NCBI GenBank assembly: GCA_002412705.1
Contig: DHVO01000177.1
Location: 1 to 8,951 of the forward strand
Reading direction: 5' to 3'
Source of the DNA: Bacteroidales bacterium UBA5206
GTDB taxonomy: Bacteria > Bacteroidota > Bacteroidia > Bacteroidales > Tenuifilaceae
Length of the DNA stretch: 8,951 nucleotides
Part shown: one piece after another, positions 1-5,616 of the stretch
Numbering within the stretch: position 1 is the first letter of the stretch
How the letters are laid out: every line of letters begins with the position of its first letter
Made by a program: the position numbers and the translations under genes
The notes under the pieces: model-generated
The model's input: the letters and a program-made list of their open reading frames with translations, nothing else
Databases searched by the model: none
What the model was told of the DNA's origin: nothing

Positions 1-1
1 T

Positions 2-190
2 ACAGTAATTGCCAAAACCGCTGCCCAAGCCGATGCATACGCAACAGCACTAATGGTAATGGGTTTTGAAAATGCTGTTGAGTTTGTTCATGGCACACCC
101 GATATTGAGGCATACCTAGTGCACAGCAGCCCTGATGGTAGCTACTTAGAGTGGATGAGCCCAGGTATTAGGGAAATGATTAAGGATTAG
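2..190 (+). CDS. apbE: ApbE-family FAD:protein FMN transferase, C-terminal end (5' end outside window)
   Basis: This is the last 62 residues of an open frame that enters from the left edge and stops with TAG. The fragment contains TVIAKTAAQADAYATALMVMG, which matches the conserved C-terminal ApbE signature in which the Asp and the Thr four residues later (AD-A-Y-A-T) help bind Mg2+. ApbE enzymes are exported and split FAD, attaching FMN through a phosphoester bond to Ser/Thr of periplasmic or membrane targets such as NqrB, NqrC, RnfD and RnfG. The rest of the fragment (EAYLVHSSPDGSYLEWMSPG) fits the final strands of the fold. Only the tail is present, so signal peptide, lipobox and FAD-binding residues cannot be checked. 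The gene converges on two minus-strand genes for small cysteine-rich membrane proteins, which suggests an Nqr/Rnf maturation locus, but this is inference. Confidence 0.85.
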   Translation, partial: TVIAKTAAQADAYATALMVMGFENAVEFVHGTPDIEAYLVHSSPDGSYLEWMSPGIREMIKD

Positions 191-326
191 TTCTTTTTTG
201 TATAGAGATTGGTGTTTGGTTAAAGCCAGAAACACAGAGACAAGGAGATAACAGGAGTACGTGCAGTATAGAGGTAATCTTTTAGCGATTTTCTATTGAG
301 CACGAGATAAAAGGTTATGATAATCG

Positions 327-367
327 CTTGACCTTGAATCTTGAATCTAGAATCTAGAATTGTGAAT
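327..367. repeat. Degenerate tandem array of a 7-bp repeat (CTTGAAT/CTAGAAT)
   Basis: About six consecutive units of roughly 7 bp can be read: CTTGAC, CTTGAAT, CTTGAAT, CTAGAAT, CTAGAAT, TGTGAAT. The same unit forms a longer and cleaner array at 2439-2508. The array lies in the gap between the convergent apbE and the 58-aa gene and does not form an open frame of interest. Its function is unknown; slippage-generated non-coding sequence is the simplest reading. Confidence 0.75.
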
Positions 368-370
368 CTC

Positions 371-422
371 GCCTAAAGCCAGCTTGCCTTTTCGTTATAG
401 TTGAGACAAGCTGACTTCAGGC
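371..422. repeat. Imperfect inverted repeat (16-bp arms), intergenic hairpin element
   Basis: The arms GCCTAAAGCCAGCTTG (371-386) and CAAGCTGACTTCAGGC (407-422) are complementary at 14 of 16 positions around a 20-nt loop. The element sits between two convergent genes, so it could end transcription from either side, but neither side has a T-run, so a classical intrinsic terminator is not supported. Its left part, together with GAGACAAGC at 403-411, is related to sequence at 4551-4580 in the opposite orientation, which marks it as a dispersed repeat rather than a site private to this locus. Confidence 0.6.
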
Positions 423-458
423 AAGGAAACAAACTCTTTGTCGTTTATCCTTTAACCT

Positions 459-635
459 TTACAACCCAGTGTGGCAGCTCCCCTTAGCTCCTCCGCAACC
501 ACAGGAGAATCCAGGGTCACTGTCGCAGGAACTAGCATCGGATTTTTTCTTGCCGAAAATGGTTTTTAACGAAAGACCTAAAAAGAACAGCCCTATAAAA
601 AGTACGCTTATACCTAGTATTAGTAGTATTTCCAT
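459..635 (-). CDS. Small four-cysteine single-pass membrane protein (58 aa), NqrM-like in layout
   Basis: Reading the minus strand from the ATG at 635 to the TAA at 459-461 gives 58 residues. Residues 1-27 form one hydrophobic segment (MEILLILGISVLFIGLFFLG...), followed by a basic patch (GKKKS) and a short tail with Cys at 37, 45, 47 and 54 (C-x7-C-x-C-x6-C, with glycines around CGCGG). The positive patch after the helix predicts the cysteine tail on the cytoplasmic side. The layout (helix, basic stretch, compact Cys cluster with a CxC) is that of NqrM, a maturation factor proposed to bring iron to the Na+-NQR complex, and of FeoB-associated Cys-rich proteins. NqrM genes often lie next to apbE, as here. 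The cysteine spacing does not match Vibrio NqrM exactly, so the family is inferred. It shares the start MEx-L and an upstream CACTAAAG with the 77-aa gene just upstream, and may be co-transcribed with it. Confidence 0.65.
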   Translation of the reverse strand: MEILLILGISVLFIGLFFLGLSLKTIFGKKKSDASSCDSDPGFSCGCGGAKGSCHTGL

Positions 636-769
636 TGCTTTAGTGTTTACTGTAAAACAAGTGCGCTGTGGAAATGTTTATGGTAATGTTATAAAATATC
701 GATGCCCTAAAGCAATTTGTAACAAGTTGTATGTGTGGGCATGATAGATTTGGATGTGAACTGTTGAAA

Positions 770-1003
770 TTAGTCTCTTGCGTGCTCAAAACAGGTTGTG
801 CAACCCGATTGGCCTTTTTTGCTCCAGCATTTCATCTCCTCCTGTTTTGCGCACTTTATGCCAAGCTTACGCATATCCTTATTGTGACCTGCCGATGTCT
901 CGGGAAATTTGTGACTTTTGTGGAATATTATCTTAATGGCCATCCCTGCAAACCCTACTGTTAGTAGCACCACTACAATCCCGATAAGCTTTAGTACTTC
1001 CAT
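770..1003 (-). CDS. Small four-cysteine membrane protein (77 aa), 'membrane or secreted protein' family of Bacteroidota
   Basis: An N-terminal hydrophobic helix (residues about 4-26) is followed by a basic tail with HKFPETSAGHNKDMRKLGIKC and further cysteines; Cys are at 51, 59, 68 and 71 (C-x7-C-x8-C-x2-C). The KFP...NK.MRK.GI.C pattern is one I associate with a Bacteroidota family usually annotated only as 'membrane or secreted protein' and found near nqr/apbE genes; this is recollection, not a search. Four cysteines in a cytoplasm-facing tail suggest iron or Fe-S handling, but no activity is established. A TTTG-N19-TACTTTTG promoter ends about 20 bp before the ATG, which supports the gene and its start. 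The 58-aa gene of similar architecture lies 134 bp downstream. On the opposite strand only unlikely overlapping frames occur. Confidence 0.7.
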   Translation of the reverse strand: MEVLKLIGIVVVLLTVGFAGMAIKIIFHKSHKFPETSAGHNKDMRKLGIKCAKQEEMKCWSKKGQSGCTTCFEHARD

Positions 1004-1023
1004 CTCAATGTTCTTTAGTGCAG

Positions 1024-1054
1024 CAAAAGTAGCAAACCCTTACTTATGCGCAAA
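1024..1054 (-). promoter_or_regulatory. Bacteroidota-type promoter for the 77-aa membrane protein gene
   Basis: On the minus strand, TTTG (1051-1054) is separated by exactly 19 bp from TACTTTTG (1024-1031), a full match to the TAnnTTTG -7 element and the TTTG -33 element used by the primary sigma factor of Bacteroidota. The expected start of transcription is about 1015-1018, giving a very short leader before the ATG at 1003. Confidence 0.7.
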
Positions 1055-1326
1055 GTTTTTTAGCAGCGTGTTGCATGAGATTACTCATTATTATCCATTT
1101 AAATTGGTGGAGAGGTGGTGCTTGTTACAGGTTACTTAGTTGCTTAACTCTTAGTCGTTCCGCTAACTCTCAAGAACTTCAGGGGTTCCTTTGTCCCTAC
1201 TCTTCACCAATTAGTGTAAATGCTTATTGTAGTGGATAATATTTAACATAGAAATGGGAATATTATGGATATTTTTTGTTAAATTTGATTAAGATATTGA
1301 TAAACAGTAAAATACATAGTAAGCCG
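1055..1326. other. Divergent intergenic region, no gene seen
   Basis: Between the promoter of the minus-strand 77-aa gene and the ATG of the secreted protein at 1327 there is no credible coding frame. The part from about 1230 onward is AT-rich and should hold the promoter of the plus-strand gene. A TAAATTTG box (1280-1287, a match to TAnnTTTG) is present 40 bp before the ATG, but no TTTG lies at the right distance upstream, so this promoter is only a weak candidate. No hairpin or repeat stands out. Confidence 0.5.
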
Positions 1327-2334
1327 ATGAAACGAATTAAAGGATTTTTGGCTCTAATTATTGCCATTACAGTGCTTCCTATAGCTGCCGTAGCAATGGA
1401 AGTTAATGAGGGTATAAAGCAGATGGCTCAAGAGCTCGAGTCGAAAAGCCCATCTAGGGTAAAAATAAAGGTTGCAGTGCTTCAGTTTAGAACTAGCGAT
1501 AACAGGATTACCCGATTCAACCAGTACATTCAGGATGGACTCTTTGCAGCCTATAAAGGGTCTGCCCGTTTCGAAATTATTGATATGAACAGTATCAATC
1601 GTATTGTGGAGGCCTCTAACTGGGATCTGGAGAAGAGTTTGAGCTTTAAATCGTACACAGAGCTTAGCGAGCTAATATTTAAGGAGACAGGTATTGTGCC
1701 TGATGCCTTTATCTATGGGCAAATAAACGATAATGATGAGTACATCACCCTATCGGGTTATCTTGTTCCCAACGGAATGAAGAGCACGAATATTCAGTCG
1801 GTGGTAAGGTTCAACTCCTCTGAGCAAACCGATAAACTACTTGGAAAACCCGTTCGCAAGCGCGAAAAACCCAAACCCGATACAGTAGTGGTTTACAAGG
1901 AGAAGATTGTTGAAAATCCTGTTTATGTAGAGAAAGAGGTTGTGAAGGAGGTTCCTGTGTACATTGAAAAAGCAAAAGAGGAGCCTGTTACTCCTGCTGG
2001 AGAATTCACTGCAAAAATTGGTGACCTGGAGTTAGAGATTACAAAGGTGCAATTTAACGGTGATAGAATAGAGATTACCGTAATGCTTACCAACAACAAG
2101 GAGGAGCAGAAGATTGCTAACGTATGGCCTCGCTTCTTCGATGCCGAGGGCAATGAGTTTAAGGAAGGGCACAACACCATTGCTTACTCAGAGCTTATTG
2201 CTGGCGTTCCTGCAAAACGAGCCATTTACTTTACTGGCAAAGTATCCAACGTTTCGCTTATTAGGGTGCTGGAGATTGAGTTTGGAGCAGGGCAAGGTAA
2301 GGCGCAGTTTAGGAATATTCCGGTTAAACGATAA
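1327..2334 (+). CDS. Secreted protein with FlgO/CsgG-like N-terminal domain and beta-rich C-terminal domain
   Basis: The protein is 335 aa from the ATG at 1327. This start is preferred over an in-frame TTG 51 bp upstream because it directly precedes a clean signal peptide: MKRIKG, a hydrophobic core, and an AVA cleavage site near residue 23. No lipobox Cys is present, so the product should be free in the periplasm or surface-exposed. Residues about 46-165 (KIKVAVLQF..., FEIIDMNSINRIVEAS, DAFIYGQI) follow the pattern of FlgO/CsgG/TolB-like domains: a VAVLxF strand, 'fevid...', and a 'gad..i.G.i' strand. Residues 186-217 are a repetitive Val/Glu/Lys linker (PVYVEKEVVKEVPVYIEK). Residues 226-335 look like an immunoglobulin-like beta sandwich of the DUF4352 kind. 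The CsgG-like part might bind envelope partners, but the function is unknown. An intrinsic terminator follows directly. The assignment rests on pattern recognition only. Confidence 0.7.
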   Translation: MKRIKGFLALIIAITVLPIAAVAMEVNEGIKQMAQELESKSPSRVKIKVAVLQFRTSDNRITRFNQYIQDGLFAAYKGSARFEIIDMNSINRIVEASNWDLEKSLSFKSYTELSELIFKETGIVPDAFIYGQINDNDEYITLSGYLVPNGMKSTNIQSVVRFNSSEQTDKLLGKPVRKREKPKPDTVVVYKEKIVENPVYVEKEVVKEVPVYIEKAKEEPVTPAGEFTAKIGDLELEITKVQFNGDRIEITVMLTNNKEEQKIANVWPRFFDAEGNEFKEGHNTIAYSELIAGVPAKRAIYFTGKVSNVSLIRVLEIEFGAGQGKAQFRNIPVKR

Positions 2335-2357
2335 ATTTGAGTTGTTTCCAGTGGTTT

Positions 2358-2393
2358 GCGGGGTGTTGATTATCAGCATCCCGCTTTCTTTTT
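2358..2393 (+). terminator. Rho-independent terminator after the FlgO/CsgG-like gene
   Basis: GCGGGGTGTTGAT (2358-2370) pairs with ATCAGCATCCCGC (2372-2384) in a long stem with two G-U wobbles, and is followed by TTTCTTTTT (2385-2393). It starts 23 bp after the stop codon. It separates this gene from the downstream antiporter gene, which therefore probably has its own promoter. Confidence 0.85.
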
Positions 2394-2400
2394 GAATCGT

Positions 2401-2519
2401 AAATCGAGAGAAGTAAACCGTGAGACAAAAGGTCTTTACTTGAATCCTGAATCTTGAACCTTGAATCCTGAACCTTGAACCTTGAACCTTTAACCTTGAA
2501 TCTTGAACCTTTCTCGATT
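2401..2519. repeat. Ten-unit tandem array of the 7-bp repeat CTTGAAY, bounded by short inverted repeats
   Basis: Positions 2439-2508 read as ten unbroken 7-bp units (CTTGAAT, CCTGAAT, CTTGAAC, CTTGAAT, CCTGAAC, CTTGAAC, CTTGAAC, CTTTAAC, CTTGAAT, CTTGAAC). The block is flanked by AAATCGAGAGAAG (2401-2413) and CTTTCTCGATT (2509-2519), which are inverted copies with a one-base length difference. A shorter array of the same unit lies at 327-367. It is non-coding and sits between two tandem genes; its role is unknown. Confidence 0.85.
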
Positions 2520-2598
2520 CACGTCTTCCGTCTCTTGCTTATGCCAATCATTTTTGCTTTTTTTACCATAACCAAACTTATTGCTAATAAGCCCTCTT

Positions 2599-4545
2599 AT
2601 GATTAAAATCCCCAAACGCATTTGGCGAATTGTATCGCTAGTTACAATCCTTTTTGTAGTATCGAGTAGCCTTGCCGCGCAGGATACCCTAGTTGAAGTT
2701 AAACTTCCACTAATTGTTGTGAAAGGGATTAAGCAAAGCATCACCATTGTGGATCCCTCAAAGGCAAGCGTGGCTTCTCAAATGGATATGGCTATGGTTA
2801 ATGGGCAGTCGTACCCAATTAACTTTGTAAATGGCGAGGGGACTCTCGATTATACCTTCACCGAGAAGGGAACAATTAACGTATCCTATAAGAATGTTGG
2901 TTATAGCCTATCGGCAAATCCAATACCGCAGTGGTTTAGCATTCTACCCCCGCTGCTGGCCATTCTCATCGCCCTAATTTTTAAAGAGGTTTACAGCGCG
3001 CTTTTTATTGGTTTGCTAGTTGGTACCGCTACCATCTCCTTTTATCAGGGAAGTAGCCTCTTTTCGGCCATTTTTGTGGGCGTATTCCGCATAATGGATA
3101 CCTACATAATTCAATCGCTTAACGACTCAAGCCATCTATCCATTATTGTTTTCTCCATGATGATTGGGGCCATGGTAAGCATAATATCTGTCAACGGTGG
3201 TATGAAGGGCATTGTGAAAGCCCTCTCAAAGCGGGCAGCCAGTCCGCGGTCGGGGCAGTTTATAACCTTTATCCTTGACCTCTGCATCTTTTTTGATGAT
3301 TATGCCAATACCCTTGTTGTGGGCAACACCATGCGCTCTGTAACCGATAAGCTGGGCGTATCGCGTGCAAAGCTTGCCTTTATTGTTGATAGCACAGCGG
3401 CTCCTGTTGGTGCGTTGGCGCTGGTTACAACGTGGATTGGCATTGAGCTTAGCTACATTCAGGAGGGGATTAACGCCATTGGGATAAACGAGAGTGCCTA
3501 CAGCGTATTTATTGGCTCAATGGGGAGCCGTTTTTACCCAATACTAGCGCTTAGCTTTGTGCTAATGCTTATTTGGATGCGTCGTGATTTTGGCCCAATG
3601 CTTAAATCGGAGCGTGAGGCGCGGTTGCGACTAGTCAATGGCGGCTCGCAGACAAACGATACATCAGTAGGTGCAACCGATAAGGAGCTAGAGGTGGCTC
3701 CAGGAATTGACCCTAAGTGGTACAATGCGGTTATTCCAGTTGCTACGCTAATATTTGGAACCATGATAGGCCTGTTCTACACCGGTTATAGCGCCGATGT
3801 GTGGGGCGATGGTGCCGCATCCTTTGGCTCAAAGCTGATGAGTACTATTGGCGCATCCGACTCGTTTAAAGCGCTACTCTGGTCCAGCGTGCTTGGTGTT
3901 ATTGTGGCAGTTGCGCTAACGGTTGGGCAGCGCCTAATATCAATCCAAAAATCAATGGATGCCCTTGTTAATGGCTTTAAGATGATGCTTCCGGCCATAC
4001 TTATCCTTGTGCTGGCATGGGCGTTGGCCATAATTACGCAGCATCTGCACACGGCAACCTTTGTGTCTAATATCCTTATTTCGGCCGATGTATCGCCACG
4101 ACTAATTCCTGCCTTTACCTTTGTGCTGGCTGCTGTTATTGCCTTTAGCACGGGCACATCGTGGGGAACAATGGCTATTCTTTACCCGCTGATACTTCCC
4201 GTATCGTGGGCGCTTACATCAACCAATGGCTTTGAACATGCGGAGGCAATAGCCATTTTCTACAATGTGGTATCGTGCATACTTGCTGGTGCGGTTATGG
4301 GTGACCACTGCTCACCAATTTCCGATACAACCATTCTTAGCTCCCTATCGAGCGGATGTAACCACATTGAGCACGTTAGAACCCAAATGCCTTACTCGCT
4401 AACCGTTGCTGGGGTGTCGCTGTTTGTTGGGACTATACCCTTATCGTACGGCGTGCCGTTGTGGATTATTTTCCCTGCTGCGCTAGCAATTCTTTGGCTT
4501 ATTATACGTTATGTGGGGAAGGAGGCGGAGATAGTTAAGGGTTAA
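2599..4545 (+). CDS. NhaC-family Na+/H+ antiporter with an extracytoplasmic N-terminal domain
   Basis: The start is taken as the ATG at 2599 (648 aa). An in-frame TTG 18 bp upstream only adds residues before a good signal-peptide-like segment (basic KIPKRIWR, hydrophobic IVSLVTILFVV, then SLAAQ). Residues about 29-108 are a soluble, beta-rich stretch predicted outside the membrane. From about 112 the protein is a polytopic carrier with many hydrophobic helices. Family motifs are clear: FFDDYANTLVVGNTMR at 231-246, FIVDSTAAPV at 261-270, and GDHCSPISDTT at 568-578; the acidic residues in these are likely ion-binding. NhaC carriers exchange cytoplasmic Na+ for external H+; some members carry amino or organic acids, so the substrate is not certain. 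Ordinary NhaC proteins are about 450-520 aa, so this one is longer because of its N-terminal domain. It is preceded by a terminator and repeat array and followed by hairpin repeats. Confidence 0.88.
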   Translation: MIKIPKRIWRIVSLVTILFVVSSSLAAQDTLVEVKLPLIVVKGIKQSITIVDPSKASVASQMDMAMVNGQSYPINFVNGEGTLDYTFTEKGTINVSYKNVGYSLSANPIPQWFSILPPLLAILIALIFKEVYSALFIGLLVGTATISFYQGSSLFSAIFVGVFRIMDTYIIQSLNDSSHLSIIVFSMMIGAMVSIISVNGGMKGIVKALSKRAASPRSGQFITFILDLCIFFDDYANTLVVGNTMRSVTDKLGVSRAKLAFIVDSTAAPVGALALVTTWIGIELSYIQEGINAIGINESAYSVFIGSMGSRFYPILALSFVLMLIWMRRDFGPMLKSEREARLRLVNGGSQTNDTSVGATDKELEVAPGIDPKWYNAVIPVATLIFGTMIGLFYTGYSADVWGDGAASFGSKLMSTIGASDSFKALLWSSVLGVIVAVALTVGQRLISIQKSMDALVNGFKMMLPAILILVLAWALAIITQHLHTATFVSNILISADVSPRLIPAFTFVLAAVIAFSTGTSWGTMAILYPLILPVSWALTSTNGFEHAEAIAIFYNVVSCILAGAVMGDHCSPISDTTILSSLSSGCNHIEHVRTQMPYSLTVAGVSLFVGTIPLSYGVPLWIIFPAALAILWLIIRYVGKEAEIVKG

Positions 4546-4550
4546 AAGTG

Positions 4551-4580
4551 AAAAGGCTTGTCTCGACCTTAGGCGAGATT
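4551..4580 (+). repeat. Short dispersed repeat related to 365-411
   Basis: The stretch begins AAAAGGCTTGTCTC and ends TTAGGCGAGATT. On the opposite strand, 365-392 likewise starts AAAAGGC and ends TTAGGCGAGATT, and GCTTGTCTC also recurs there (403-411). The two copies are in opposite orientation and differ by an internal gap, so one may be a shortened form of the other. It lies a few bases after the antiporter stop codon. Confidence 0.55.
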
Positions 4581-4644
4581 AAAGGTAAAAGTATTTAGAA
4601 GGGGACTACTCTATCCCAATGAGTTTAGGTGCGTGAGCAAGGTG

Positions 4645-4804
4645 TGACTCCAGAGGAGTCATATATTTATAGAAAAGTTCCCTTTTCTATAAACCTCGAC
4701 CCCAGCTGGGGTCGAATTGCCAGAACCATGGGGCGTTGATATTGTTGGGTTTTTGTGTTGAAACCTGCGTGGTTTAAAAAACAGAGATGTCGCACCTACG
4801 GCGC
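4645..4804. repeat. Array of consecutive hairpins (REP-like mosaic) between convergent genes
   Basis: Five stem-loops follow one another. TGACTCC/GGAGTCA has a 3-nt loop (4645-4661). TTTATAGAAAAG/CTTTTCTATAAA is a perfect 12-bp stem with loop TTCC (4666-4693). TCGACCCCAGCTGGGGTCGA is a perfect 20-bp palindrome (4696-4715). AAACC/GGTTT has loop TGCGT (4761-4775). GCACC/GGCGC has loop TAC and one mismatch (4792-4804). The first three are nearly contiguous. The 12-bp stem has a weak terminator character but no T-run follows. The pattern of GC-rich and AT-rich palindromes resembles intergenic repetitive elements I recall from other Bacteroidota; no transposase is linked to it here. Confidence 0.7.
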
Positions 4805-4878
4805 TTTAAAAAAAGAACCAACCTAAAGCACTACACCGCATTCTCCTCTACTCTTTGTTTTCTCTGTGCCTCCGTGTT

Positions 4879-5319
4879 TTATTTTGTGTTAGGGTCAATA
4901 TCAATAGTCATAATCATTTTAACAGGAACGGCTACCCCGCGCTGCTTTCCGGGCGACCACTTGGGCATAGATGCTATGCGCTTCTCGATAGTGCGTTTAT
5001 AATCGGGGCACCCATCAAGCCCTTTAACCACGCAAACACGGCTAATGGTGCTATCGGGCTCAACCACAAACTCAATGTAAATTCTTCCAAAACACTCAAT
5101 TTTAGGTGGCTTAATATTATCGGTGGCGTAAAGTAAGAAACTTGAGTTGGTTGATGTACAGTTCTTATATTGGAAAACAGGCATCTCCTCAACTAAAAGA
5201 AAAACGGGCGACTCTTCTTTTCCATTTGAACTGTTGCCAGATTGTCCTTTGGTTTCGTTAACCATAACGGTAAGTGCTATGCCCATAAGCCATAGTAGAA
5301 GTAGCTGCCTCTTTTTCAT
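4879..5319 (-). CDS. Periplasmic protein with a TonB C-terminal domain
   Basis: The 146-aa product starts MKKRQLLLLWLMGIALTVMV with an apparent signal peptide ending near KGQ (residues 24-26). It continues with a short polar linker and a TonB C-terminal-type domain at about 45-142: EEMPVFQ, then GRIYIEFVVEPDSTISRVCVVKGLDG..., and MPKWSPGKQRGVAVPV (118-133), which is the hallmark 'MP.W.PGKQ.G..V.V' of Bacteroidota TonB-family domains. It lacks the long Pro-rich spacer of a classical TonB, and it is shorter. If the N-terminal segment is cleaved it cannot transduce energy from ExbBD; if retained it would be a minimal anchored TonB. No ExbB/ExbD gene is nearby. The start is supported by a candidate promoter with an overlapping palindrome upstream. 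The gene converges on the NhaC gene, and its stop codon abuts a dispersed repeat. Confidence 0.85.
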   Translation of the reverse strand: MKKRQLLLLWLMGIALTVMVNETKGQSGNSSNGKEESPVFLLVEEMPVFQYKNCTSTNSSFLLYATDNIKPPKIECFGRIYIEFVVEPDSTISRVCVVKGLDGCPDYKRTIEKRIASMPKWSPGKQRGVAVPVKMIMTIDIDPNTK

Positions 5320-5380
5320 TTAGTCCAAGTGGGGTTAGGGGTTGATCTGAGTGGTTTGTTGGTTTTTGTTAAATAACGGA

Positions 5381-5411
5381 CGAAGCTATGCAAAATTGCA
5401 TAGTTATACAA
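5381..5411 (-). promoter_or_regulatory. Candidate promoter of the TonB-like gene with an overlapping palindrome
   Basis: On the minus strand, TTG (5409-5411) lies 20 bp before TAGCTTCG (5381-5388), which matches 7 of 8 positions of TAnnTTTG. The spacer and the start of the -7 element hold the palindrome CTATGCAA-AA-TTGCATAG (5386-5403, perfect 8-bp arms). A repressor bound there would block the promoter. Whether any protein binds it is unknown. Confidence 0.45.
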
Positions 5412-5616
5412 GGTGATTTTTGTTATATTTTGAGGTTTGGCGCAAGTTATCAACGTGTTAAACTGTTTATATTTTGATGAAGGCATTGCTTGACGCCTGT
5501 GCCCATGTGGGACGAGAGCAAAAATCATCGTAAATAAATAATTCTTATTTCGTTACTTTGCAGCCTTTTGTTTACCAAAGCAGCTGTGCTGCGTTGCCAA
5601 TATATCAGCTTAAGTA

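Larger units (their letters stand above)
4546..4878. other. Intergenic region between convergent genes, repeat-filled
   Basis: This 333-bp gap between the NhaC gene and the TonB-like gene has no credible gene. It holds the short dispersed repeat at 4551-4580, the hairpin array at 4645-4804, and a CTCTGTGCCTCCGTGTTTT stretch at 4862-4880 that resembles a widespread bacterial intergenic repeat. That last repeat runs right up to the stop codon of the minus-strand gene at 4879. Short open frames across the region use repeat sequence and look like chance. Confidence 0.7.

Noticed and set aside
469..744. 91-aa plus-strand open frame
   Set aside because: It is the antisense of the 58-aa four-cysteine gene and contains no recognisable domain; its start and length fit chance.
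1276..1326. Upstream TTG start extending the secreted protein by 17 residues
   Set aside because: The ATG at 1327 directly begins a canonical signal peptide; the extension (LIKILINSKIHSKP) would spoil it and lies in AT-rich promoter-like DNA.
2439..2508. Possible CRISPR array
   Set aside because: Units are 7 bp and contiguous with no spacers, and no cas genes are present.
2581..2598. Upstream TTG start for the NhaC-family protein
   Set aside because: It adds only six residues ahead of the signal-like segment; the ATG at 2599 is the simpler start.
3786..4157. 123-aa minus-strand open frame inside the NhaC gene
   Set aside because: Antisense shadow of a membrane protein coding region with low-complexity Ser/Thr/Ala content.
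4787..5136. Two overlapping plus-strand frames across the repeat region and the TonB-like gene
   Set aside because: They are built from repeat sequence and antisense of the TonB-like gene.
5316..5528. 70-aa minus-strand open frame in the divergent gap
   Set aside because: It covers the candidate promoter and palindrome, overlaps the start of the TonB-like gene, and shows no domain or conserved pattern.
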